From Amycolatopsis australiensis (GTDB taxonomy: Bacteria > Actinomycetota > Actinomycetes > Mycobacteriales > Pseudonocardiaceae): DNA of 64,000 nucleotides. The stretch is from positions 4,650,001 to 4,714,000 of the forward strand of contig NZ_FPJG01000006.1 of the NCBI RefSeq assembly GCF_900119165.1, given 5' to 3'. Positions 1 to 8,059 of the stretch are shown piece after piece. The notes below the pieces were generated by a model. It was not told the origin of the DNA. It saw only the letters and a program-made list of their open reading frames with translations, and searched no databases. Position numbers and translations under genes: made by a program. The first letter of the stretch is position 1. Every line of letters begins with the position of its first letter.

Positions 1-317
1 GTGCCGACTACGACCAGGGCCTGACGCTGCTCGGCGCCGACACGTCCGTCAAGCAGACCGAAGGCACGATCCTGCAGCAGGTCGGCGGCCGGTGGTACCT
101 GTTCGCCAGCGACGGCGACGCCCGCGAGTATCCGGTGTACGACCTGCGGCTGCGCAAGCTGGGCACGCTCAACGCGCCGTACGGCACCAACATCCCGCAC
201 CCGATGCTCGTCCGCGTCGGCGGCCGCTGGTGGCTGCCGACGTTCAACGGCACCCAGTACGCCGAAGACGTCCTGGGCTACGGCGGGCACGGCGACTTCA
301 TCCTCATGCAGGCCTGA
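1..317 (+). CDS. C-terminal part of a beta-propeller-like protein (partial)
   Basis: The reading frame is open from the window edge (frame beginning at base 3) and stops with TGA at 315-317, so only about 104 C-terminal residues are visible. The sequence has repeated blade-like motifs, GGRWYLFASD and later GGRWWLPTFNG, followed by NIPHPMLV and an end at FILMQA. Such GG-R-W-Y/W-L repeats are typical of five-bladed propeller glycoside hydrolases (GH43/GH117-like), but no catalytic residues lie in the visible part. The function beyond 'propeller-like' is inference; the start is outside the window. Confidence 0.55.
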   Translation, partial: ADYDQGLTLLGADTSVKQTEGTILQQVGGRWYLFASDGDAREYPVYDLRLRKLGTLNAPYGTNIPHPMLVRVGGRWWLPTFNGTQYAEDVLGYGGHGDFILMQA

Positions 318-389
318 ACCCCCGCGCGCGCCCGGCCGTCGCCGGGCGCGCGCGGACGGCGGGCCGGGAAGCGCTCGGCTGGGCCGCCG

Positions 390-608
390 TCCGCGCCGCC
401 CGTGACCGCACGCCCAGCGCGCCCGGGCACGAGCGGTCCGGCGTGGTCGCCGGACTCGGCCACGGCACCACCGGCCAGACCGTGCTGATCCACGGCGCGG
501 CCGGCGGACCTCGCCCACCGGGGGCGGTTGAAGCCCCTCGCCGAGGCCGCCGACGCCTTCGCCCGCCGCCGGGAAGGCCGGGGAAACACGATCATCCGGG
601 TCGGCTGA
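390..608 (+). pseudogene. Decayed MDR-type quinone oxidoreductase remnant
   Basis: Three short stretches match consecutive parts of the zinc-independent quinone oxidoreductase (MDR) family but lack the sequence between them. PGHERSGVVAGLGHGTTG resembles the N-terminal GHE-SGVV segment. It runs straight into GQTVLIHGAAGG, the nucleotide-binding loop that normally lies about 60 residues later. In a different frame, GRLKPLAEAADAF and an ending NTIIRVG before TGA (606-608) match the family's C-terminus. Two internal deletions and a frame change make a working enzyme very unlikely. The ends of the pseudogene are approximate. The rest of the 318-618 gap shows no gene. Confidence 0.6.
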
Positions 609-618
609 GGAGACCTGG

Positions 619-1398
619 TCAGGCCGTCCGGTAGCGCGAGGCGAGTTCGGGGCTCTGCCCGCCGAACGCGGCCAGCTCCGCCTCGAAGACGGTCTCGAGG
701 AGGCTCGCGTCCTCCACGCCCGGCGCGCAGACGACCTCGCCCAGCTCCAGCCCGCGCAGCGACGCGGTGACGACGTCGGCCGCGCTCATGCGCGGGACCG
801 AGCTCAGGTCCATTCCCTGGCGCTCGTGGAACTCGGTGGCGACCACGCCCGGGCACACGACCTGCACTCCGACGCCGGTGCCTTCGAGTTCCGCGCTGAG
901 CGTCTGGGACAGCGTGACCAGGTGGGCGAGGGTGCCGGCGTACACCGCGCGGCGGGGCATCTGGCTGTGCGGTGCCGGCCCGCTGAAGGCGATCATGCCG
1001 GCGACGTTGACGATGGCGCCCCGCCCACGCTCCCGCATGCCGCCCACGGCGGCGCGGGCGAGCAGCGTGGGCGCGAGCACCTTCACCTTGACCAGTTCCC
1101 GGGCCTTGTCGGCGGGCAAGTCGGCCAACGGCATGTAGTGCGCCACGCCGGCGTTGTTGACCAGCAGGTCGAGAGGTTCGCTTGCCGCGATCTCCGCGAC
1201 CGCGTCGATGCCTTCGTCGCGGGAAAGGTCGGCCGCCACGGTGCGGACCGCGACGCCGGGGTGGGCGGCGGCGAACTCGTCCAGCCGCTCCTGCCGCCGT
1301 CCGACGAGCACGAGGTCGTGGCCGTCGGCGGCCAGGCGTTCAGCGAACGCGCGGCCGATGCCGGAGGTCGCGCCGGTGACGAGGGCGAGCTTGCTCAT
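619..1398 (-). CDS. SDR family protein with altered catalytic site
   Basis: A 259-residue short-chain dehydrogenase/reductase. The ATG at 1398 gives MSKLALVTG and puts the cofactor loop TGATSGIG at about residues 8-15; the NNAG motif is at about 87-90. The usual YxxxK active site reads YAGTL, so the catalytic lysine is replaced by leucine, and the usual Ser-Ser segment reads NVAG. Either the protein uses a changed mechanism or it has lost catalysis. It overlaps the XRE regulator upstream by 4 bp (ATGA), so the two are probably co-transcribed and translationally coupled. The substrate is unknown. The family assignment is firm; activity is uncertain. Confidence 0.85.
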   Translation of the reverse strand: MSKLALVTGATSGIGRAFAERLAADGHDLVLVGRRQERLDEFAAAHPGVAVRTVAADLSRDEGIDAVAEIAASEPLDLLVNNAGVAHYMPLADLPADKARELVKVKVLAPTLLARAAVGGMRERGRGAIVNVAGMIAFSGPAPHSQMPRRAVYAGTLAHLVTLSQTLSAELEGTGVGVQVVCPGVVATEFHERQGMDLSSVPRMSAADVVTASLRGLELGEVVCAPGVEDASLLETVFEAELAAFGGQSPELASRYRTA

Positions 1399-2252
1399 AC
1401 GTGGTGTTCCTTCGGTGCGGGGGCCGGAGCCGGGGCCAGCGCGGCGGACCCGAGGAGGGCCAGCTTGTCCGCGGCGTCCGTGCCGGGGTCGGGGTGGTAG
1501 ACGGCGAGCACGAGGCCCGGTGCCTCGCTGACGAGCAGCTTTTCCCGGTTCAGGACCAGTTCGCCGACCACCGGGTGGGCGAACCGGACCGTCGCGCCGC
1601 GCCGGTTCTCGACGTCGTGGCGCGCCCACAGCTCGCGGAAACGGGGACTGGCCAGCGAAAGCTCGCCGACGAGCTCGATGAACCGGGGATCGTCGATCTC
1701 GGTGCCCACGGACTGGCGGAAGCCGGCGACCAAGGCCCGTGTCGCGCTTTCCCAGTCCGGGAAGAGCGCTTTCTCGGCCGGGTCGAGGAAGACGTCCCGC
1801 AGCCGGTTGGCGCCCACGACCAGGCGCGGGGAAAGCGCCGCGGCGAGCGGGTTGGCCGCGAGGACGTCGAGGTAGCGGTCCTCGACGAAGGCGGGCAGCG
1901 TGAGCGCCGCGACGAACTTGACGATGTTCGGCGGGACGGTTTCCTTGCGGCTCCGCCGCCGTCGGCGGCGCGGCGGGGGATCGGTGAGGCTGATCAGGTA
2001 CGCCGTGGCGTCCTCGTCCAGCTGCAGCACGCGGGCGAGTGCCTCGATGACCTGGCGGGACGGGTTGCGGTCACGGCCCTGCTCCAGGCGCAGGTAGTAG
2101 TCGGCGCTGATGCCGGCCAGCATCGCGACCTCTTCCCGGCGCAGGCCCGGCACCCGCCGCACCCCGTCCGCCGGGATGCCCGCCCGTTCGGGGGTGAGCA
2201 GCTCCCGGCGGGCGCGGAGGAGATCGCCCAGGAGGTTCGGTTCGTCGGTCAC
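1395..2252 (-). CDS. XRE/MmyB-type transcriptional regulator
   Basis: A 285-residue protein starting at GTG 2252. The N-terminal helix-turn-helix spans about residues 8-75, with the typical VPGLRREEVAMLAGIS and YYLRLEQGRD segments. The C-terminal two thirds matches the MmyB-like ligand-binding domain, with its LVGELSLASPRFRELWA and HPVVGEL motifs. Proteins of this family usually repress a neighbouring oxidoreductase and respond to a small, possibly lipid-like, ligand. Here the SDR follows with a 4-bp overlap, so it is the obvious co-regulated gene. The ligand cannot be read from the sequence. Confidence 0.9.
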   Translation of the reverse strand: MTDEPNLLGDLLRARRELLTPERAGIPADGVRRVPGLRREEVAMLAGISADYYLRLEQGRDRNPSRQVIEALARVLQLDEDATAYLISLTDPPPRRRRRRSRKETVPPNIVKFVAALTLPAFVEDRYLDVLAANPLAAALSPRLVVGANRLRDVFLDPAEKALFPDWESATRALVAGFRQSVGTEIDDPRFIELVGELSLASPRFRELWARHDVENRRGATVRFAHPVVGELVLNREKLLVSEAPGLVLAVYHPDPGTDAADKLALLGSAALAPAPAPAPKEHHV

Positions 2253-2349
2253 GTTTTCACGGTAGCCCGCGGTTCCCGCCCGTGCCTGGCCCTGTCACTC
2301 CCAGGGACGCGGTGTCCGAAGTGGACTCCGCGGTGGCTGCTGTGGACGG

Positions 2350-3258
2350 TCAGCCGACGGGGAACTTGACCCCGGTCAGCTCCTCCGAGACCGTCCACAG
2401 GCGTCGCTGGACCGCCAGGTCGTAGGACCGCGGGCTGGACGCGACCACCTGCGGGCGCCCGCGGTAGCCGCCCGGGCCGTCCGGGCCGTAGTACTGGCCG
2501 CCGAGGGCGGCCGGGTCGGTCGCGGCACGCAGGATCGGCAGCGCGCCCCGCTCCGAGCTCTGGGTGAACAGCGGCGCGACCGCCGGGAACAGCGCGCGGG
2601 CGATCGCGGGGGAGTTGCGCATCAGCTCCGTGCGGGCCACCCCGGGATGAGCGGCGAGCGACGCCGTCGTGCCGTGCGAGGCGAGGCGGCGCTGCAGCTC
2701 GTAGTGGAACATCAGGTTGGCCAGCTTGGCCTGCCCGTACGCGGCGACGCGGTCGTAGGAGTTCTCCCACTGCAGGTCGTCGAAGTGGATCGCGGCGCGG
2801 ATGCGGTGGGCGATGCTGGCGACCGTCACCACGCGGGAGCCCGCGACCGGCAGCAGCAGGTCCAGCAGGAGCCCGGTGAGGGCGAAGTGCCCGAGGTGGT
2901 TCGTGCCGAACTGCAGCTCGAACCCGTCCCGGGTGGTCTGCCGCGGCGGGTACATCACGCCGGCGTTGTTGATCAGCAGGTCGATCTTCGGCAGCGTGGC
3001 GTGCAGGTCGGCCGCGGCGGCGCGGACGGACTCGAGCGAGGCCAGGTCCAGCTCCTGCACGGTGACGTCGGCACCCGCGCCGAACCGGGCGGCCGCCTGC
3101 TTGCCCTTCTCGACGTCGCGGACGGCGAGCACGACCTTCGCCCCGCGCTGGGTCAGCACTTTCGCCGTGTCGAAGCCGAGGCCGGTGTTGGCGCCGGTGA
3201 TGACGGCGACGCGGCCCTGCTGGCTGGGGACGTCGCGTTCGGTCCAGTTCCTGCTCAT
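2350..3258 (-). CDS. SDR oxidoreductase (protochlorophyllide reductase/retinol DH-like)
   Basis: A 302-residue classical SDR. The ATG at 3258 is preceded by a strong GGAGGGATCACC ribosome site; longer in-frame extensions lack one. It has TGANTGLG (about residues 23-30), NNAGVMYPP and a complete active site AYGQAKLAN (YxxxK). The C-terminal YYGPDGPGGYRG block is typical of the light-dependent-reductase-like/retinol dehydrogenase-like SDR group common in actinomycetes. It is divergent from the TetR gene at 3387, with shared operator-like repeats between them, so that regulator probably controls it. The substrate is unknown. Confidence 0.88.
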   Translation of the reverse strand: MSRNWTERDVPSQQGRVAVITGANTGLGFDTAKVLTQRGAKVVLAVRDVEKGKQAAARFGAGADVTVQELDLASLESVRAAAADLHATLPKIDLLINNAGVMYPPRQTTRDGFELQFGTNHLGHFALTGLLLDLLLPVAGSRVVTVASIAHRIRAAIHFDDLQWENSYDRVAAYGQAKLANLMFHYELQRRLASHGTTASLAAHPGVARTELMRNSPAIARALFPAVAPLFTQSSERGALPILRAATDPAALGGQYYGPDGPGGYRGRPQVVASSPRSYDLAVQRRLWTVSEELTGVKFPVG

Positions 3259-3286
3259 GGTGATCCCTCCGTGCCGGCTCGTTGCG

Positions 3287-3353
3287 GACCGGCGGTCTGT
3301 TACGTCTCCGACGCTAAGGAACCGTCGGTCTGTTGTCAAGAGACCGCCGGTCT
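3287..3353. promoter_or_regulatory. Three copies of a TetR operator-like element
   Basis: The half-site ACCGnCGGTCT occurs at 3288-3298 (ACCGGCGGTCT) and 3321-3331 (ACCGTCGGTCT), and inverted at 3341-3351 (AGACCGCCGGT). The last two form an inverted repeat with a 9-bp spacer. AGACCGCCGGTCT at 3341-3353 is itself nearly palindromic. The elements lie between the divergent SDR and TetR genes and are the likely TetR binding sites. A -10-like TACGCT at 3374-3379 would start the tetR transcript close to its ATG (3387), so that gene may be leaderless. Confidence 0.6.
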
Positions 3354-3386
3354 TCAAGGTGCCGGAAAGGCGATACGCTGGGTGGC

Positions 3387-4058
3387 ATGACGTTCCAGCG
3401 GGCGCGCAGCGCGGAGCAGCGGGAGGAGCGGCGCCGGACGATCCTCGACACGGCGCTGGCCATGCTCGCCGAAATGCCGGTGGCCGAGGTGAGCCTCAAC
3501 GAGCTCAGCAGGCGGGTCGGGCTGGCCAAGTCGAACGTGCTGCGCTATTTCGAATCCCGCGAAGCGGTCCTGCTCGAACTGCTCGACCGGGCACTGCGGG
3601 ACTGGCTGACCGAGCTGGCGGGCGAGCTGGCCGCGGGCGTCGACCCGGGCCTGCCGCCGGCGGAGCGCGGCGAGGTGTTCGCGGCGGTGGTCGCCCGCTC
3701 GCTGGCCCGCCGCACGGTGCTGTGCGACCTGATCGGCGCGCAGGCCGGCGTGCTGGAGCACAACGTGTCCGTGGACGTGGTCGTGCGCTTCAAGCGCTCG
3801 GCTCTGGCCGGGCTCGACACGATGGCCGAGCTGATGCGCCGTTACCTGCCGGAGGTCGGGGACGAAGCGAAGCCGGTGTGCCTGCTGGCGATGATCCTGA
3901 CGGGCGGGCTGTGGACGCACTGCCGTCCGTCGGCGAGCGCGCTGGCCGCCTACGAGGCGGACCCGGCGCTGACGGCGCTCCGCCTGGACCTGGCACCCGC
4001 GCTGGAGCACGGCCTGGCGGTGCTCATCGCGGGCGCGATGGCGCGGACCGCCGGCTGA
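3387..4058 (+). CDS. TetR family regulator
   Basis: A 223-residue TetR repressor. The N-terminal DNA-binding domain covers about residues 12-60, with VSLNELSRRVGLAKSNVLRY and FESREAVLLEL typical of helix 2-4 and the start of the ligand domain. The C-terminal domain has the TetR_C fold pattern but no recognisable ligand signature. The gene is divergent from the SDR at 2350-3258 with clear inverted repeats between them, so it most likely represses the SDR and itself. The ATG at 3387 was chosen because it lies just after a -10-like box and begins the normal domain. Confidence 0.9.
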   Translation: MTFQRARSAEQREERRRTILDTALAMLAEMPVAEVSLNELSRRVGLAKSNVLRYFESREAVLLELLDRALRDWLTELAGELAAGVDPGLPPAERGEVFAAVVARSLARRTVLCDLIGAQAGVLEHNVSVDVVVRFKRSALAGLDTMAELMRRYLPEVGDEAKPVCLLAMILTGGLWTHCRPSASALAAYEADPALTALRLDLAPALEHGLAVLIAGAMARTAG

Positions 4059-4079
4059 TCCGTTGTGGACGCCCGCGCG

Positions 4080-4664
4080 TCACGGGCCGTCGAGGAGGAT
4101 GAGCACGCCGATGCCGATCAGGACGAGCGGCAACAGGAAGTGTCCCCGCCGCGACAGCGCCTTCGCGATCGCCGGGCGGGTGGCGAAGAACCGGCCCGCG
4201 GCGAGCCACCCGGCGACCAGGACCAGGAACACGGCCAGGTAGCCGGTCATGCCGCCGACGCCGGCGGTGGCGAAGACCGGTACGTAGACGCCGATGTTGT
4301 CCCCGCCGTCGGCCAAGGTGACGGCGGCGACTTCGAGGACGCCGGGACCACCGCCGCGGCCGGCCTTGCCGTCGCCGGGATCGTGCCGGTGCCGCCAGGC
4401 CCGCACGGCGGCCCGGACGCCCAGCGCCACCGGCAGCAGCCCGAGGTACGGGAGGACGCGCGCGGGCAGGAGAGCGGCACCGGACGCGGCGGCGGCCGCC
4501 ACCGCCAGGATCGCCGTGAAGCCGGCGTACTGGCCGATCGCGACCCTGCGGGCGGACCCGGGGTGGCCGGCTCCTTGCGCGAAGAACAGCGCCAGGACCA
4601 CGAGGTCGTCGACGTTGGTGACGGCGAACAGCCCGGCCGCCCGGCCGATGACGCCGAAGTCCAT
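4080..4664 (-). CDS. CadD-like cadmium/cation resistance transporter
   Basis: A 194-residue integral membrane protein with about five hydrophobic segments. The N-terminal NVDDLVVLALFF and the internal DGGDNIGVYVPVF match the two conserved acidic motifs (N-D-DL and N/D-G-DNIGVY) of the CadD family, small LysE-superfamily proteins linked to cadmium or quaternary amine export. It is about the usual size (around 200 residues) and starts at ATG 4664. It stands alone on the minus strand, convergent with the TetR gene (22 bp gap). The transported ion is inferred from the family only. The gap 4665-4884 upstream shows no gene I can support. Confidence 0.75.
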   Translation of the reverse strand: MDFGVIGRAAGLFAVTNVDDLVVLALFFAQGAGHPGSARRVAIGQYAGFTAILAVAAAAASGAALLPARVLPYLGLLPVALGVRAAVRAWRHRHDPGDGKAGRGGGPGVLEVAAVTLADGGDNIGVYVPVFATAGVGGMTGYLAVFLVLVAGWLAAGRFFATRPAIAKALSRRGHFLLPLVLIGIGVLILLDGP

Positions 4665-4884
4665 GCCCGGCACGGTACCCGGAGCGGGCGGGCCGCTCGG
4701 TCCCGTCCGGCCGCGCCTCGGCGAACCGGGGACGCGTCGGCGTGCGGGGCGTAAGGCGGTCCACGCGGTCGATGTCCCAGCCGGCCAGGTACCAGCGCCG
4801 TCCCGTGTGGCCACTTCGCCGCGATCGAGGCGCCGGACCGCGCGTCGGCGACGTCCGGGCGTCTTCGGGAAGCCGCGGTGGCGG

Positions 4885-4906
4885 GCATGCTCATTTGCTA
4901 GCATGC
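4885..4906 (+). promoter_or_regulatory. RHH operator overlapping a leaderless -10 box
   Basis: A perfect inverted repeat, GCATGCT (4885-4891) and AGCATGC (4900-4906) with an 8-bp spacer, lies directly before the ribbon-helix-helix gene. The right arm overlaps TAGCAT (4899-4904), a good actinobacterial -10 box. A transcript starting 7 bp downstream would begin exactly at the ATG (4911), so the gene looks leaderless and self-repressed. No strong -35 is visible. Confidence 0.55.
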
Positions 4907-4910
4907 GGGC

Positions 4911-5066
4911 ATGCCTTCGACCGCGAAGCGGCAGTTCAGCGTCTACCTGCCTGCCGACCTCATCAGGCGGGTGAAGCACGCGTCGGTCGACGCCGATGAG
5001 TCGCTGTCGGCGTTCGTGGAGCGCGTGCTCGAGGACTACCTGCGACGAAGCGAGGAACGCCCGTGA
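4911..5066 (+). CDS. Small ribbon-helix-helix DNA-binding protein
   Basis: A 51-residue protein whose first half, [20 protein letters not shown], has the pattern of a ribbon-helix-helix (CopG/Arc-type) domain: a short beta strand followed by an amphipathic helix. [16 protein letters not shown] is the second helix. Such proteins bind palindromic DNA as dimers and are common as antitoxins or small repressors. The palindrome just upstream suggests self-regulation. Its stop codon overlaps the GTG of the VOC gene (GTGA), so the three genes to 6651 look like one operon. No toxin is apparent, so a repressor role is more likely than antitoxin. Confidence 0.75.
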   Translation: MPSTAKRQFSVYLPADLIRRVKHASVDADESLSAFVERVLEDYLRRSEERP

Positions 5067-5413
5067 TGCGTGTGATGCCGATCCGCTACACCGCCGACGT
5101 CGAAGCCTTGACGCGGTTCTACCGGGTGCTCGGCCTCGAGGCAGGCCCGGTGTCACGCCCCGGCGGGTGGGCCGAGCTGCCCGCCGCGGGCGGGATGCTC
5201 GCCGTCCACCGGTCCGGCGGAGCCGACGTGGGCCGGTGCGAGCTGGCCTTCGAAACCGGGGAACCGCTCGACGCCGTCGCCGCGCGGCTGCGGGCGGCCG
5301 GGTTCGAACCGGGGCCGGTGATCGACGAGGGGTACGGCAGCTCGCTGCGGGTCCAGGACCCCGACGGCGTCTGGGTGCAGGTCAACGTGTACGAGCGAGA
5401 GCTGTACACGTGA
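5063..5413 (+). CDS. VOC (glyoxalase/bleomycin-resistance-like) protein
   Basis: A 116-residue vicinal-oxygen-chelate fold protein. It begins with the usual first beta strand [22 protein letters not shown] and ends with [17 protein letters not shown], the common D-P-D-G-x-W/N strand of the family. The GTG at 5063 overlaps the upstream stop; an ATG one codon later (5066) is equally possible. VOC proteins act as glyoxalases, isomerases, dioxygenases or drug-binding resistance proteins. Next to an MFS pump and a small repressor, a detoxification or drug-binding role is plausible but unproven. Confidence 0.8.
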   Translation: MMRVMPIRYTADVEALTRFYRVLGLEAGPVSRPGGWAELPAAGGMLAVHRSGGADVGRCELAFETGEPLDAVAARLRAAGFEPGPVIDEGYGSSLRVQDPDGVWVQVNVYERELYT

Positions 5414-6651
5414 GCGCGCCGGCGCGGCGGCCGGGCTCGCTGCTGCTGGCGGCCGGCGTCGTCGCGGTGGAGTTCGCGGCGGCCGTGACCAGCTTCGTCG
5501 CGTCCACGCTGCTGCCGGTGATCGCCGGCGACCTCGGCGCCCGGGACCGGCTGGGGCTGCTGATCGCCGGTTCGACGCTGGGGCTGTTCGTCGCGCTGCC
5601 GCTGGCGAGCCGGGTGCTCGCCGGGCTGGGCACGCGCGGCACGCTGGCCGCCGGGACGCTCGCCTACGCCGGCGGGCTCGCCGTGGCGGCCACCGCGCGG
5701 ACGGCGTGGGTGTTCGCGCTGGGCCAGCTGTCCACCGGGCTCGCGAGCGGGCTGCTGGCGGTGTTCGGGATCGGCTCGGCGATCCGGCACCTCGACGAGC
5801 GGCTGCGCCGCCGGGTGGTCGCGGCGTCGTCGGCGATGTGGATCCTGCCCGCACTGGCCGGTCCCGCGGCGACGCTCGGCCTGGCCCACCTCGCCGGGTG
5901 GCGCTGGACGCTGCTCGCGCCGGTACCGTTCGTCCTCTTCGGACGGTTGCTCGTCGTGCGCGCCGCCGGCGACGAGCCGGAGGCGCCGCCGCGGCCGCTG
6001 GGCCGGACGCTGCTGGTGCCGCTCGGCGCGGCGGGGGTGGTCCTCAGCGAGGGATGGTGGCCGCTCGCGGTCCTCGGCGCGGTCGTCGCCGGTGCCGGGA
6101 CGATGGCGATCCTGCCCGCGGGCACCGCGTGCCTGCGCCGGGGCACGCCGGCGGCACTCGCGGCCATGGTGTTGTTCGCCGTCGGCTACTTCGGCGCGGA
6201 CAGCCTCGTGACCGTGCTGCTGACCGCCGGGTACGGCGTGAGCCTCGGCCAGGCCGCGATCGTCCTGAGCGCCGCGCCGCTGGGCTGGGCGCTCACGAGC
6301 CTGGCGGTCGCCCGGTCCCCGCGCCGCTTTTCGGCGGCCGGGCTCGCCTTGACCGCGGCGGGGACGGCGGTCCTGGCCTTCGGCGGCTCGTTCGGCGTGG
6401 CGCTGGCCGCGTGGGCGGTGGCCGGGATCGGCGTCGGTCTCGCCTATCCCGGCCTGTACGTCCGCGCGACGACCACGGGCCCGGCCTACAGCGCCACCGA
6501 GCTGGCCACCGCGGTCATCACGGCCGAGTGCGTCGGGCAGCTGCTGGGCCGCGCGCTCGGTGGCGCGCTGAGCTCGGCCGGCGGCCTGTTCGCCGCCTAC
6601 GGCGTGTTCGCGGTCGCGCTGGCCGCCGCCGCGCTGGTCAGCCGAAGGTGA
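5410..6651 (+). CDS. MFS transporter
   Basis: A 413-residue membrane protein with about 12 hydrophobic segments. The GTG at 5410 overlaps the VOC stop (GTGA), giving [18 protein letters not shown]. The pattern of the first helices and the loop after helix 2 ([18 protein letters not shown]) fits the major facilitator superfamily. As the last gene of the RHH-VOC-MFS operon it probably exports the compound sensed or bound by the other two. It ends 14 bp inside the convergent YeiH-like gene, so the two 3' ends overlap. The substrate is unknown. Confidence 0.85.
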   Translation: MSAPARRPGSLLLAAGVVAVEFAAAVTSFVASTLLPVIAGDLGARDRLGLLIAGSTLGLFVALPLASRVLAGLGTRGTLAAGTLAYAGGLAVAATARTAWVFALGQLSTGLASGLLAVFGIGSAIRHLDERLRRRVVAASSAMWILPALAGPAATLGLAHLAGWRWTLLAPVPFVLFGRLLVVRAAGDEPEAPPRPLGRTLLVPLGAAGVVLSEGWWPLAVLGAVVAGAGTMAILPAGTACLRRGTPAALAAMVLFAVGYFGADSLVTVLLTAGYGVSLGQAAIVLSAAPLGWALTSLAVARSPRRFSAAGLALTAAGTAVLAFGGSFGVALAAWAVAGIGVGLAYPGLYVRATTTGPAYSATELATAVITAECVGQLLGRALGGALSSAGGLFAAYGVFAVALAAAALVSRR

Positions 6652-7735
6652 ACCACCGCGACGTCAGCAGCACCAGGCCGAGGGAGCACGCCGCCACCAC
6701 GACCAGGCCCAGCGCCGCGACGACGAGGGGCCGGAACCCGCTGCGCGCCATCTGCCGCAGGTCGAAGTTCAGGCCGACGCCGGCGAAGCACAGCAGGAAC
6801 GCCCACTTGGACAGGTTGCCGAGGCCGGTGACCTCGGCCTTCGTGAACACGTGCGCGGTGGCCAGCGCGGACACGGCGATGAAGCCGAGCACGAACTTCG
6901 GGAACGTGCGCCAGACGAAGACGGCCCGCTCTTTCGGTCCATTCGCGACCGACTTGCCGCCGCGGGTCGACCAGTAGGCCGCGTAACCGAGGACGACCAG
7001 GCCGATCAGGGCGTTGCGGGTGCTCTTCACCGCGACGGCGACGTCCTGGGCGTGCGGGGAGTAGGCCGCGCCGGTCGCCGTCGTCTCCGCGGTGTTGTCG
7101 ACGGCCAGGCCCGCCCACAGCCCGAACTGCGTGTCGGACAGGTGCAGGGCGTGCCCGATCAGCGGGAAGGTGAACAGGGCGACCGCGCCGAGCGCGAGGA
7201 TCGCGGCGATGGCGTAGCCGGAGTCCTCGTCGTCGGCGTCGATCGAGCCGCGGCCGGCGATGATCGCCGAGACGCCGCAGACGGACGTGCCGATCGCCAG
7301 CAGCGAGGACAGCTTCCCGCCGAGCCCGGAAAGCTTGCCCACCAAGAGGATCGCCGTGGTCGCGACGGCCATGTCGACGAGGATCAGGCCGAGGCTCAGT
7401 CCGCCGAGCTTGGCCAGGTCGCCCAGCACGAACCGGGCGCCGAGCAGCACGATGCCGATCTTCAGCCAGAACTCGTAGGTGGCCACGCCCGGCCGGAACA
7501 CCGCCGCGACGCCGAGCGTGTTGCGGATGAGCAACCCGAGGATGATCGCCCACAGCACGTACTCGACGTCGGGCAGCGCGGTGCCGGCCGCCTTGCCGAT
7601 GGCGCGGATCCCGTTCTGCGCCAGCGTGCCCGCCACGCCGACCGCGGCGAGCAGCAGCAGGCCGGGAACGTGCCGCAGGACCGGGATCGCGGTGAGCCCG
7701 CCGCCACGGGCGGTCGTGCCGGCCGGCGCGGTCAT
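6638..7735 (-). CDS. YeiH/UPF0324 family putative sulfate exporter
   Basis: A 365-residue protein with about 10 membrane segments. Conserved YeiH-family segments include [22 protein letters not shown], the [11 protein letters not shown] motif around the middle, a [20 protein letters not shown] segment, and a GLNFDLRQM motif near the C-terminus. Family members are annotated as sulfate or anion exporters, mostly by association with sulfur metabolism and oxidative stress. The ATG at 7735 overlaps the stop of the 36-residue ORF upstream (ATGA), showing tight coupling. It is divergent from a GNAT/amino-acid ABC importer operon, which also fits sulfur-compound handling (inference). Confidence 0.85.
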   Translation of the reverse strand: MTAPAGTTARGGGLTAIPVLRHVPGLLLLAAVGVAGTLAQNGIRAIGKAAGTALPDVEYVLWAIILGLLIRNTLGVAAVFRPGVATYEFWLKIGIVLLGARFVLGDLAKLGGLSLGLILVDMAVATTAILLVGKLSGLGGKLSSLLAIGTSVCGVSAIIAGRGSIDADDEDSGYAIAAILALGAVALFTFPLIGHALHLSDTQFGLWAGLAVDNTAETTATGAAYSPHAQDVAVAVKSTRNALIGLVVLGYAAYWSTRGGKSVANGPKERAVFVWRTFPKFVLGFIAVSALATAHVFTKAEVTGLGNLSKWAFLLCFAGVGLNFDLRQMARSGFRPLVVAALGLVVVAACSLGLVLLTSRWFTFG

Positions 7736-7842
7736 TTGACGAGGAAGGGGATCGTCGGCAGCACACCGAAGGCGGCCAGCAGCACCACTGCGGCCGCGAC
7801 GGCCACCGCGGCCCAGTCGGCGGTCAACCAGGGCTTGCTCAT
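7732..7842 (-). CDS. 36-residue single-span membrane peptide coupled to the YeiH-like exporter
   Basis: This ORF encodes [10 protein letters not shown], then a hydrophobic stretch of about 22 residues, and ends TIPFLVK. The ATG at 7842 follows a good ribosome site (AAGGAA), and its stop codon overlaps the exporter's ATG (ATGA). The design resembles small accessory subunits such as KdpF: one membrane helix, translationally coupled to a large transporter. I do not know a named family for it. Its coding status rests on the ribosome site, overlap and amphipathic/hydrophobic pattern. Confidence 0.6.
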   Translation of the reverse strand: MSKPWLTADWAAVAVAAAVVLLAAFGVLPTIPFLVK

Positions 7843-7964
7843 GCGGGTTCCTTCCGGCGCGGGAACGGGTGCGCAGAGTGGACCGCTGTCCGGGCCGTGG
7901 GCGCAACGGTTTCCAGGAACTGGGACGTGCCGCCGTCCAGGATCTGGAACCCGGCGGCCGCTCG

Positions 7965-8025
7965 TTGACCGGGCTCGGCCGGGCTTCCTAGAGTCGGCGG
8001 TGTCAGCGGAAAGCGCACGCGCTTT
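7965..8025 (+). promoter_or_regulatory. Promoter and leader hairpin of the GNAT-ABC operon
   Basis: TTGACC (7965-7970) and TAGAGT (7989-7994), 18 bp apart, form a good housekeeping-type promoter pointing at the GNAT gene. The roughly 58-nt leader contains a perfect stem AAAGCGC (8010-8016)/GCGCTTT (8019-8025) followed by T/C-rich sequence, which could act as a weak attenuator. No known riboswitch core was recognised. Confidence 0.55.
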
Positions 8026-8059
8026 TCTTCCCCTGCTGTTTCGCAGAACAGGGACATCC

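Noticed and set aside
4911-5413. RHH and VOC genes as a toxin-antitoxin pair
   Set aside because: The second gene is a VOC-fold protein with no resemblance to RelE, MazF, PIN or other toxins, and an MFS pump follows.
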